From assembly GCA_905203305.1 (NCBI GenBank), contig CAJKVH010000005.1, positions 30,910 to 94,909 of the forward strand: a stretch of 64,000 nt of DNA, given 5' to 3'. The stretch is from an uncultured Eubacteriales bacterium. GTDB lineage: Bacteria; Bacillota; Clostridia; TANB77; CAG-508. The translations under genes and the position numbers were made by a program. Under the pieces are notes generated by a model. The model was not told the DNA's origin. It did no database searches and worked only from the letters and a program-made list of their open reading frames with translations. This document shows, in pieces, positions 18,640 through 26,629 of this stretch (its first letter is position 1; each line of letters starts with the position of its first letter).

Positions 18640-18684
18640 AAAAAGCCCACACTTATTAAACTGACTGTATAATAAGTATGGCTC
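18640..18684 (-). terminator. Terminator ending the F1-like ATPase cluster
   Basis: On the minus strand AGCC-TACTTATTA pairs with TAATAAGTG-GGGCT and is followed by seven T. It closes the transcription unit that begins with the giant proteins. Confidence 0.8.
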
Positions 18685-18699
18685 GTTTTGATCCAATAT

Positions 18700-19485
18700 T
18701 TAATAATCATATTCATTTAAATTATCTATACTTGTAATAAGTAATTGATTGCTTTTTTCTGTTTTAATAGAATCTAGGCTTAAATTTATTGTATAGTTTT
18801 TAGCATCATTTGTAGCTATAACATCATTTTTTAAAGAGTTTTCGTCTTGAATTATTGTATATTCATCTTTATCGTAATTGTAAATCTCCACATTTGTTCT
18901 ATAATTTACTATTACGTATGATAGTGGTGAAAGTTCATATTCTGTATCTCCTACAGTTACTACAGTATCATCTAAAAAGAAATATAAATCATTTCCGTCA
19001 AATACAAATCCATTATCAACCTTTTTTGATTTAGAACTATTAAATTTCTTTATATTAATAGTATTGTTTTCCTCGTAAAAGTTTGTAAATTTATTTAATT
19101 TATAATTTCCAACATCTGGAACTACTAATTCCATTTGCTTTGCAAATAGCATTTTTCCAAGCACATTTTTATAATACATTGGTGTAGAGTCTAAATAAAT
19201 TACTTTTCCATTTTCTAAAATTAATTGAGTATCATCATCTTTTTGTACAACATCCATTTTTCCAGAATATTCTTCTTGTATTCCGAAAAAATATTGATAA
19301 TATGTTTTTCCTGATAAATCATATTTATCATTACTTAGAACCAATATATCGAATATTTTGTAAATTATTAAAGCAAATATTGCTACAACTATTATAAGCG
19401 CTATTTTTATTAATCTTTCGTTTTTATTTTTAATTGTTCTTTTTCCTTTTCTTTTGCTTACATTCTTTTTTTGTTGTTGTGCCAT
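18700..19485 (-). CDS. Membrane-anchored exported protein, last gene of the F1-like cluster
   Basis: 261 residues. A very basic N-terminus is followed by one membrane helix (about 27-50), with the rest outside. The exported part has short beta-rich blocks (GKVIYLDSTPMYYKN, GNDLYFFLDDTVVTVGDTEY, VEIYNYDKDEYTII). The same blocks in the same order appear in the exported N-terminal regions of the 26,630, 37,017 and probably the 25,067 genes, so it looks like a stand-alone copy of their shared domain. No known family recognised. The ATG is 3 nt from the previous stop, so the two genes are translationally coupled. Confidence 0.65.
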   Translation of the reverse strand: MAQQQKKNVSKRKGKRTIKNKNERLIKIALIIVVAIFALIIYKIFDILVLSNDKYDLSGKTYYQYFFGIQEEYSGKMDVVQKDDDTQLILENGKVIYLDSTPMYYKNVLGKMLFAKQMELVVPDVGNYKLNKFTNFYEENNTINIKKFNSSKSKKVDNGFVFDGNDLYFFLDDTVVTVGDTEYELSPLSYVIVNYRTNVEIYNYDKDEYTIIQDENSLKNDVIATNDAKNYTINLSLDSIKTEKSNQLLITSIDNLNEYDY

Positions 19486-19487
19486 TT

Positions 19488-20042
19488 TTATTCCGTTCCT
19501 TTCATTGTTTTTTCTTCTTTTTTGAAGTTTTTATTTACTCTATCTTCCGCTATCGTATTTATTTCTCTAAAGAATAAATATGTTGAAAGTATCAATTCAA
19601 ATACTATTAAGCAAACTCTTATTCCTAAAATAATATTAGAATACTCAACATCTGTCATATAATTATTTATTATATATATAAGATATATCATCATAATTTG
19701 CATTGCTGTATAAACTAGTTGATATATTACTCTTTTAAACGAGCAACATATATATACTATAGTTGCCAAAACAATCATTGTTAAGCACAGCCACATTATT
19801 AGCTCATCTGTAACTAAAGTTGCATAAAATGCTAAAAATAATTTTATAACAACTGTAGACAATTTTAATATATCTATGTCATTCATCCTTAAAAATAATC
19901 CATAAAAAAGTACTTTTGATTTTTTTTCTTGCCTAAAGTTTTTCATTGCGATATATGCAAAAACTCCTAAAACAAACATTAATATTAAAAATGAGAGCAG
20001 TAAATATCTACTTTCTTCAATGTAGTACAAAATTAGTTCCAT
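19488..20042 (-). CDS. Five-helix membrane protein of the F1-like cluster
   Basis: 184 residues with about five membrane helices. It lies right after the epsilon-like gene, where no standard ATP synthase gene is expected. One helix carries an arginine in the membrane (SNIILGIRVCLIVF, Arg 142), which recalls the essential arginine of ATP synthase subunit a, but the rest does not match subunit a and the resemblance may be chance. It is the only candidate in the cluster for a stator membrane subunit. Function unknown. Confidence 0.55.
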   Translation of the reverse strand: MELILYYIEESRYLLLSFLILMFVLGVFAYIAMKNFRQEKKSKVLFYGLFLRMNDIDILKLSTVVIKLFLAFYATLVTDELIMWLCLTMIVLATIVYICCSFKRVIYQLVYTAMQIMMIYLIYIINNYMTDVEYSNIILGIRVCLIVFELILSTYLFFREINTIAEDRVNKNFKKEEKTMKGTE

Positions 20043-20100
20043 CTTTTATTTCCTTTCTTTTTATTTTGAACTGTTTTCCAAGCCGAAAACGGTTCAAAAA

Positions 20101-20391
20101 TTATTCCGAATAAAACAAATTAAATTGATTATGCTTATGCATAAAATATCCTCTAACTTTTTTCATATTAATGTCTTCTTTTTCTCTTCCTATTTGTATT
20201 TCACCTTGTATTTCTCCAATTATTGGCAAGTAATCTCTCATTATTATTAAATTATATTTTTTGCTTTTTATTTTTATAAATTTTACATCATCATATAGTT
20301 TAACATCTCCTGCGATGTTTAACAACTGTACGGTAATATTTTGCATTTCTTCACGGTTTTCTATTTCTTCGATTTCGTTTTTATTTCTCAT
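20101..20391 (-). CDS. F1 epsilon-like subunit, beta-sandwich domain only
   Basis: 96 residues. NITVQLLNIAGDVKLYDDV, then RDYLPIIGEIQGEIQI and KVRGYFMHKHNQFNL, matches the N-terminal beta-sandwich of ATP synthase epsilon; the C-terminal helical pair that inhibits F1 is missing. Position directly after beta, with the start codon overlapping the beta gene end, supports the call. It would link gamma to the c-like ring. The sequence is strongly diverged. Confidence 0.65.
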   Translation of the reverse strand: MRNKNEIEEIENREEMQNITVQLLNIAGDVKLYDDVKFIKIKSKKYNLIIMRDYLPIIGEIQGEIQIGREKEDINMKKVRGYFMHKHNQFNLFYSE

Positions 20392-21748
20392 TTAAACTAC
20401 CTCTATATAATAAACTACTTTCATCAACATTATCATATTTTCCTTCTAAGATATCTTTTACATCTGTTAATGTGTCTTTTATATTAACCATTTTTCCTTT
20501 TTTTCCTGTATAATTTTCAGATACAAATAATGGTTGTGTAAAATAATTTCTTAATTTTCTTGAACGGTAAAATATTAATTTATCTTCATCTGATAATTCA
20601 TCAATACCTAAAACTGCTATAATTTCTTCTAATTCTTCATATCTTGTTAAATATGCTAAAGTTTGTTTTACAAGTTTATAATGTCTTGGTCCAACTTTAT
20701 CTGGATCTATTGCTTTACTTGTAGATTGGAATACATTTATTGCAGGATATAAACCTTTTTCTGCAATTTTTCTATCTAGCACTATTTGGCCATCTAAGTG
20801 TGTCATTATTGCTTGAACCGCTTCATCATTTATATCATCTGCTGGAATATATATTGCTTGGAATGATGTTATTGATCCATTATCTGTTGAATTTATTCTT
20901 TCTTCTATTTCATTTACATCTGATACCATTGTTGTTGGATATCCATTTTCTATTGGTATTCTTTTTAATTCTGTTGAAATTTCGGATTGTGCTTGCACAA
21001 ATCTATATATATTATCTATAAATAACAATACATCTTGGTTTTGCTCATCTCTTAAGAATTCTGCAAGAGTAAGTCCACTATATATTGCCTTTGAACGTGA
21101 ACATGAACTATCTCCCATTTGACCAAATACCATTGACATTTTATCTAATAAATCTGATTCCTTCATTTCTTGGTATAATTCTTGTCCTTCACGAGAACGC
21201 TCACCAACTCCAACAAATACAGCATTTGAATTGAATTTTTTATAAATATTATTTATTAGTTCTTTTATTAAAACTGTTTTTCCAACTCCTGCTCCACCAA
21301 TTAATCCCATTTTATATCCTTTTTGTAGTGGTGCAAAAAAGTCTATTACTTTTATACCTGTCCAAAGCACATCTCCATTTATGCTTATATCTCTTATTGA
21401 TAGCTTTTTGTCATATACATTTCTTGTCTTTGGTGCTTTTATTTGTGTTCCATCTATTGTATCTCCATAAGAGTTGAACATTTTTCCTAATATTTTATTA
21501 GAATATTCTATTTGTAATCCTCCTTCTGAAAGGTATAGATCTATTCCCTTTTTTACTCCATTTACACTTTCAAAAGGTATTGCTAGGGCTATATTTGAAT
21601 TCATTTCTACTATTTCAAATCTATGTAAGTTTTTCTTTTCATCCTCATAGTACAAAATGTCTTTTATTTCAACATCATTACTGCTAAGCAATATTTTTAT
21701 ATTTAAATCAGATATACTAATAATTTTTCCAACACTACTCTTTTTCAT
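20381..21748 (-). CDS. F1 beta-like catalytic ATPase subunit, divergent
   Basis: About 455 residues from the ATG at 21748, which has a GAGGAGAGG site. The P-loop GGAGVGKT, the catalytic-Glu motif GERSREGQELY, FIDNIYRF and the DELSDED hinge (DELSEED in ordinary beta) are kept, so ATP hydrolysis is expected. Regions that are near-invariant in true AtpD have changed: NEPPGAR is replaced by DSSCSRSK, and the PADD segment continues INDEAVQAIMTHLD instead of the usual TDPAPAT stretch. It is therefore a beta paralog, not a housekeeping ATP synthase subunit. Order here is alpha-gamma-beta-epsilon. Confidence 0.85.
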   Translation of the reverse strand: MKKSSVGKIISISDLNIKILLSSNDVEIKDILYYEDEKKNLHRFEIVEMNSNIALAIPFESVNGVKKGIDLYLSEGGLQIEYSNKILGKMFNSYGDTIDGTQIKAPKTRNVYDKKLSIRDISINGDVLWTGIKVIDFFAPLQKGYKMGLIGGAGVGKTVLIKELINNIYKKFNSNAVFVGVGERSREGQELYQEMKESDLLDKMSMVFGQMGDSSCSRSKAIYSGLTLAEFLRDEQNQDVLLFIDNIYRFVQAQSEISTELKRIPIENGYPTTMVSDVNEIEERINSTDNGSITSFQAIYIPADDINDEAVQAIMTHLDGQIVLDRKIAEKGLYPAINVFQSTSKAIDPDKVGPRHYKLVKQTLAYLTRYEELEEIIAVLGIDELSDEDKLIFYRSRKLRNYFTQPLFVSENYTGKKGKMVNIKDTLTDVKDILEGKYDNVDESSLLYRGSLNEK

Positions 21749-21786
21749 AAATTTTATCTTTCCTCTCCTCAAAATGAATAAACTTG

Positions 21787-22572
21787 TTAATTATTTAAAT
21801 TCATTTTATTGATATTATCCAACTGTTTCTTTAAGTTCTTTATTTGACTTTCTTTTCGTTCTTCTCTTTGTTTTTCCTCTTCAATTTCATCTATTTTTTT
21901 CAAAGATTCTTTTGTTATCATCTGTCTCATAATATTTTCTGATGCATAACTATTTTCAACCGCAACTTTTATTTCATATCCAAGATACAATGCTATTATA
22001 TTTAATAATATACTATTTATATTTCCTTCAACTGCAAAGTCATCTTGGTATTCTTCTTTTTTACCTTTTGTTTTTTCAAGTGGTAAAATTTGTTGCTTTA
22101 CACGTTCTATCCTACTTACATTGTAATAATGATTATAAATCAAGTTTATTGACTTATATTTTTTTTCTTTAATAGCTTCAAACATTATCTTGTTTATTTG
22201 AGAATTCCCTTCAAAATATTCATCTTTGGTCATTGTCATTATAACATTATCAAAAGATTTATTTTGAATTATTTTTTTTCCAATTATTATTTTATCACTA
22301 TCTCTATCTTGTCTTAATACTTCATTTATATTAGAATTAAAGCTTCCACAAAATCCCAAGTCATTTGCTATATATATGTTTAGCTCTCTTCCTCTTTCAT
22401 TCATTTTTATCATTTTTTTGTCTAGTATTAAATTTTTATTATTTAATATATTGTCAATAAAATCTTTAACCGCTTGTTCATATCCAAAATATTTCTCTGC
22501 TCTTTTTTTAGATGAATCTACTCTTAATAATGAATAAAAGTTCATTACCTTTACAACACTTTTTATCTTCAT
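21787..22572 (-). CDS. F1 gamma-like shaft subunit
   Basis: 261 residues, slightly short for gamma (about 285). NDLGFCGSFN corresponds to the SDRGLCGGFN signature and the C-terminal ASENIMRQMITKESLKK to the conserved ASExxRMxAM helix. The tail continues into an extra charged coiled coil (EEEKQREERKESQIKNLKK). Gamma forms the rotating shaft inside the alpha3beta3 head. The AGAGG site precedes ATG, and it follows alpha by 10 nt. Confidence 0.8.
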   Translation of the reverse strand: MKIKSVVKVMNFYSLLRVDSSKKRAEKYFGYEQAVKDFIDNILNNKNLILDKKMIKMNERGRELNIYIANDLGFCGSFNSNINEVLRQDRDSDKIIIGKKIIQNKSFDNVIMTMTKDEYFEGNSQINKIMFEAIKEKKYKSINLIYNHYYNVSRIERVKQQILPLEKTKGKKEEYQDDFAVEGNINSILLNIIALYLGYEIKVAVENSYASENIMRQMITKESLKKIDEIEEEKQREERKESQIKNLKKQLDNINKMNLNN

Positions 22573-22582
22573 TTTTTACCTC

Positions 22583-23914
22583 TTAATTTCCAAAGTCTTC
22601 AAATCTATCTAAAATCTCTTCACTAGAAAATGGTTCAAATTTTTCTTGTCTTAAAAGCATTTCTATTTTCTTTCCTTCTTTTAGCTTTTCTTTTAAATCT
22701 TCACTTAGTTCATCTGTATTTGCTAATTCATATACATCTTTTGTTTCTAGATAATTTAAAAGTTTTAGTCTAACTGTTGCTCCTAATTTTTTTATTTTTG
22801 GTTCTTGTACTGCTCCACCTAGTCTTGAAACAGAAATTCCATAATCAATTGCTGGTTTTTGACCTTTTAAGAAAGATTTATTTGATAAAACAATTTGTCC
22901 ATCTGTTATAGATATAATATTTGTAGAAATATAATCTGTTATATCTCCACCTTTTGTTTCTACGATTGGAAGAACTGTAATTGATCCACCATTTTTATGT
23001 TGGCATCCTTTTTCTAGTAATCTAGAATGTGTATAAAATATATCTGCTGGGTATGCTTCTCTTCCTGGAGTTTTATTTGATACCAAGCTTATTTCTCTAT
23101 ATACTTCTGCATGCTTTTTTAAGTCATCTATTACAACTAAAACATCTTTTCCTTTTTCCATATATTCTTCTGCAATTGACATTCCAACATATGGTATAAG
23201 GCTAATTACTGGAGTTTTATTATCATTTGTCGCAACAACCATTATTGTATAAGAAAGTGCATTTCTTTTTAATAATTCATTATAAATTGTTTTTATTTCT
23301 TTTTTAGTCTTTCCAACAGCAATGTAAACACATATCATTTCACCACTCTTTTTAGCGATACGACCTTGATTTACAATTGTATCTAATGCAATTTGAGTTT
23401 TACCTGTTTTTTTGTCTCCTATTATTAATTGTCTTTGGCCTTTTCCTATTGGGTATATTAAGTCAATTCCTGCAATTCCTGTAAGAAGAGGTCTACATAC
23501 TGCTGTTCTATCCATAATTGGTACATTAGGTCTTTCTATATCTATATATTTGAATTTTTCAAAAGGTTTTCCAGATAATTGATCAACACCAAAAATATCT
23601 ACAATTCTTCCCATTGCATCTTCAGAAAAAACAGCTTTAAATATTTCGCCTGTTGAATTTACAACATCTCCTATTTCTATTTTGCTGTCTTCTTTTACAA
23701 TTGCTACAATTACAGAATTTTCATATATTGCATTTACATATCCCATTCCTTTTCCCATAATTATAACTTTTTCAAAATACATTACATTTTCTAATCCAGA
23801 TACTTCTACTATGTAATCTTTTATCTTTATAACTTTTCCAGAATCAAAAATATTATTTTTTTCTTTTATTCTTGAGACTTTTTCATTTACAAGATTAGTT
23901 ATATGTGTTTCCAT
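22583..23914 (-). CDS. F1 alpha-like subunit, shortened
   Basis: 443 residues against about 500 in AtpA. The P-loop GDKKTGKT is at 166-173, the Walker B region reads VLVVIDDLKKHAEVYREISL, TPGREAYPADIFYTHSRLL is well kept, and the arginine finger is in GISVSRLGGAVQ. The shortening is mostly C-terminal. It should form the alpha3beta3 ring with the beta-like subunit. Gene order matches ATP synthase operons (b/delta, alpha, gamma, beta, epsilon). Confidence 0.87.
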   Translation of the reverse strand: METHITNLVNEKVSRIKEKNNIFDSGKVIKIKDYIVEVSGLENVMYFEKVIIMGKGMGYVNAIYENSVIVAIVKEDSKIEIGDVVNSTGEIFKAVFSEDAMGRIVDIFGVDQLSGKPFEKFKYIDIERPNVPIMDRTAVCRPLLTGIAGIDLIYPIGKGQRQLIIGDKKTGKTQIALDTIVNQGRIAKKSGEMICVYIAVGKTKKEIKTIYNELLKRNALSYTIMVVATNDNKTPVISLIPYVGMSIAEEYMEKGKDVLVVIDDLKKHAEVYREISLVSNKTPGREAYPADIFYTHSRLLEKGCQHKNGGSITVLPIVETKGGDITDYISTNIISITDGQIVLSNKSFLKGQKPAIDYGISVSRLGGAVQEPKIKKLGATVRLKLLNYLETKDVYELANTDELSEDLKEKLKEGKKIEMLLRQEKFEPFSSEEILDRFEDFGN

Positions 23915-23935
23915 TAAATCTTTTCCTTCCTTACT

Positions 23936-24766
23936 TTATATACTATAATCATAAATTTTATTTCTATATTTAATAATTATTCCCTCGGACATATTTTTGT
24001 ACTCTTTCATTACAATATTACTATCTATTTCGTCATATTTTTTATCAAGTACATTTGTATATATACATATTGTAGGATCTATTTGCTCCATCCTTTTATC
24101 TATATATTCTACTAGTTTTTCAACATTAAAATCGTTTTCTTTTGACATCTCATCAAATTTTATAAGTTTTTTTTCTGTAGCCGTTAGAGCTTCTTTTAAT
24201 ATATTTTTTTGATCTTCTTTACTTAATGTTAAACAACCATAAACTGTATCTTCATCAAATTTCTTTCTTAATTTTGATAAAGATTTATATTCTTTTTCTT
24301 CTTTAAGGTTTTTATGATCTGCTATAAATTCTTTTATTATCTTTTCATTATTAACTGTAAATACTTTTCTTACTTCTTTATAATTATTAAAAAATTGTGT
24401 TTCCCTGTAATTAGGTACATTTAGATTATATTTTATATCTTCTGTTTCTTTTTTTCTTGGTAATTCATCATATTCTTCATCAATATCTTTTTTCTTTTTT
24501 TCTTTATAATCGTTTTCTTCTTCGTATTCATCATCACTTGTTTTTAATATATTTTGATTAGAAGCTTCTATATTATTAATTTCATTTTTTATTTCTTCTA
24601 ACCTTGCTTGTTTTTCCTCTAAAATATAATCATAGTCTTGCATTTTATTAACGAAGTACTTTTTTGCATTTTCATCCATCCTTTTTATTATGTTTTTAAA
24701 AAGGATGAATATAAACACAAGCATTATTACAATCAATATTCCCGCAGCAATTATTAAATTTGTCAT
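23936..24766 (-). CDS. Fused b-delta-type stator subunit
   Basis: 276 residues. An N-terminal membrane helix (about 5-26) and a long charged coiled coil resemble subunit b. The C-terminal part (YGCLTLSKEDQKNILKEAL, and SEGIIIKYRNKIYDYSI at the end) resembles the C-terminal domain of subunit delta. Fusions of b and delta are known in a few lineages; here it would be the peripheral stalk. It lies between the c-like and alpha-like genes. Confidence 0.65.
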   Translation of the reverse strand: MTNLIIAAGILIVIMLVFIFILFKNIIKRMDENAKKYFVNKMQDYDYILEEKQARLEEIKNEINNIEASNQNILKTSDDEYEEENDYKEKKKKDIDEEYDELPRKKETEDIKYNLNVPNYRETQFFNNYKEVRKVFTVNNEKIIKEFIADHKNLKEEKEYKSLSKLRKKFDEDTVYGCLTLSKEDQKNILKEALTATEKKLIKFDEMSKENDFNVEKLVEYIDKRMEQIDPTICIYTNVLDKKYDEIDSNIVMKEYKNMSEGIIIKYRNKIYDYSI

Positions 24767-24794
24767 AATGCAATTCCTTTCTTTGTTACATTTT

Positions 24795-25046
24795 TTATAC
24801 TATTAATGGGTTATAGAATAATAGTAAAAATGTAAAAGCAAATAGTATTAGTAAAAATATTGCAAGTACAATTAAAATTGTCATTACACTATGAACTATA
24901 TCACTTTTTGTTTCTGGGTTTCTTCCAACTGCTTCTGCAACTTTTGATCCTAATATTCCCATTCCTATTCCCATTCCTAAGAATGCCATTCCAAGCATTA
25001 TTCCTATACAATATAGTGATGCTACAAGTATATCTCCATTATCCAT
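24795..25046 (-). CDS. F0 c-like rotor subunit lacking the membrane carboxylate
   Basis: 83 residues forming a helical hairpin. GMAFLGMGIGMGILGSKV matches the glycine-rich first helix of subunit c and the polar loop reads AVGRNPE. In the second helix, where AtpE has the ion-carrying Glu or Asp, this protein has MTILIVLAIFLLILF: no acidic residue lies between residues 50 and 83. A ring built from it could not carry protons or sodium by the known mechanism. A GGAAAGGAAAAG site precedes ATG. Confidence 0.8.
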   Translation of the reverse strand: MDNGDILVASLYCIGIMLGMAFLGMGIGMGILGSKVAEAVGRNPETKSDIVHSVMTILIVLAIFLLILFAFTFLLLFYNPLIV

Positions 25047-25066
25047 TTTATTTACTTTTCCTTTCC

Positions 25067-26599
25067 TTAATAATTTACAATTTTAGCAACTAAATTTGTA
25101 TCAACTGCTGATCCATTGTAAGTTACATTTTCTAATTTCATTTTTAATGAGCTATTTTTTATTTTATATTCATCTGGTATTGAAAAACTTCCAGAATATC
25201 CTGATGATGCTGCTTTTTCCAAATTACCACTTGTTAATTTTATTTCTGAATATACACTGTCATTATTATATATTACTAATTTTGCACCTGCATCATAAAC
25301 AAAATTGCTATCTAATTTTAAAGTATAATATATTTTATCTGTAGAAACTTTAGTTATAGCTAAATTTTCTGTTGGCTCTTTTGTTTTAACTGTCATTGTA
25401 TCTTCGACTTTTTCATCTGTACTTGAATCTGAATATATTACCTTATACCCTATCTCTACAGAGTAATTTTTATTTGGCTCTAATCCAGTAAGTTTATATG
25501 ATGTCGCATTTTTATCAAGTGAAATACTATATGATTTTGTTCCATCTGATACTATTGCATATACGACATTATATTTGTTTTCAGGATCTTTTACAGTATA
25601 GTTTATATCAAGTGATGTCGTTTCTGCTGATAAACTATTTAATGCTATACTTTTAGTTAATGTTGTGTCTTCTTTTTTACCAGAATTCCCATTATATATA
25701 CTTTGGAATCCTGATGCAACTTTTTGTATCCAACTATTTAGTGATCCTACCCATGATGTATCTTGCTTTGTGTTTCCAGAATTTCCTCCATTTTGTATAA
25801 CTGTTGTTGACGTGCTATCTTGTTTTGTTGTTGTGCTTGTAGTTGTAGAAGTTGTAGTTCCTCCATTTTCTGCTTCTGCCACCTCTGTTTCATTTGTTAC
25901 ATCATTTTGATTTTCTGTTTTTTCTTCTTCTGGTTTTACATATTCATTTGTACTTCCTATAATCTTTTTAAGATTAATATTTTCATCATTATATGTTAAC
26001 ACCTCATTTGCTACATCGAACTGAAAATCATCTGTGCTTATTATCATTTCATTTATTGTTTTAGCATTTATTTCATTATTTAATAATAATGCATTTCCTA
26101 ATTTATCTATTATTATTATTAAATAGTTTTGAGTAGAAAGTGAGCCTGTATCATTTTTAATATTTCTTGCTACAATTAAATATTTTCTATCATCAATTTT
26201 ATAAAATTGACTTTGTACATTTCCACTTACTGTATTATATCCAGAAATCTTGCTTATATCTCCACCTTTTAAAACTTGGTAGAAATTTCCATATAAGTCT
26301 AATGTTTTTTGATTTTTATTAAATGATACTGCATAATTTCCTAAATTATATTCTTTCTTAGTTGTATTTTCTTTTAAATAATAATTGCCTGTCCATTTTT
26401 TTGATATTTTTGCGTCATTTTCTAACTCAATATAATTATAGTTTTTGTCATATATGCTAGATGTACTTAAAACATCATATTCTTCCTTATCAGTCCTTAA
26501 AACCATTACAACTGCAGTACATAATATAACTAATATAATTAAAACAATAACTGCAAATATCGTAAAATTCATTTTGTTTCCTGATGTTAAATTTCTCAA
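25067..26599 (-). CDS. Membrane-anchored exported protein with fibronectin-type domain
   Basis: 510 residues. One N-terminal membrane helix, an exported domain (YAVSFNKNQKTLDLYGNFYQ, RKYLIVARNIK, NEVLTYNDENINL), a Thr/Ser/Asn-rich linker, then a fibronectin III-like region (YKLTGLEPNKNYSVEIGY) and a final beta-rich domain. The plan is a reduced copy of the 26,630 giant. It starts with TTG (GGAGGTGATG 9 nt upstream) only 30 nt after that giant and is followed at once by the c-like gene, tying the exported proteins to the ATPase. Confidence 0.65.
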   Translation of the reverse strand: MRNLTSGNKMNFTIFAVIVLIILVILCTAVVMVLRTDKEEYDVLSTSSIYDKNYNYIELENDAKISKKWTGNYYLKENTTKKEYNLGNYAVSFNKNQKTLDLYGNFYQVLKGGDISKISGYNTVSGNVQSQFYKIDDRKYLIVARNIKNDTGSLSTQNYLIIIIDKLGNALLLNNEINAKTINEMIISTDDFQFDVANEVLTYNDENINLKKIIGSTNEYVKPEEEKTENQNDVTNETEVAEAENGGTTTSTTTSTTTKQDSTSTTVIQNGGNSGNTKQDTSWVGSLNSWIQKVASGFQSIYNGNSGKKEDTTLTKSIALNSLSAETTSLDINYTVKDPENKYNVVYAIVSDGTKSYSISLDKNATSYKLTGLEPNKNYSVEIGYKVIYSDSSTDEKVEDTMTVKTKEPTENLAITKVSTDKIYYTLKLDSNFVYDAGAKLVIYNNDSVYSEIKLTSGNLEKAASSGYSGSFSIPDEYKIKNSSLKMKLENVTYNGSAVDTNLVAKIVNY

Positions 26600-26629
26600 A
26601 AGGGCATCACCTCCTATCCTTATTCTATT

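Noticed and set aside
20381..23914. Housekeeping F-type ATP synthase operon
   Set aside because: The c-like subunit lacks the ion-binding carboxylate, no subunit a is present, and beta has lost several near-invariant motifs.
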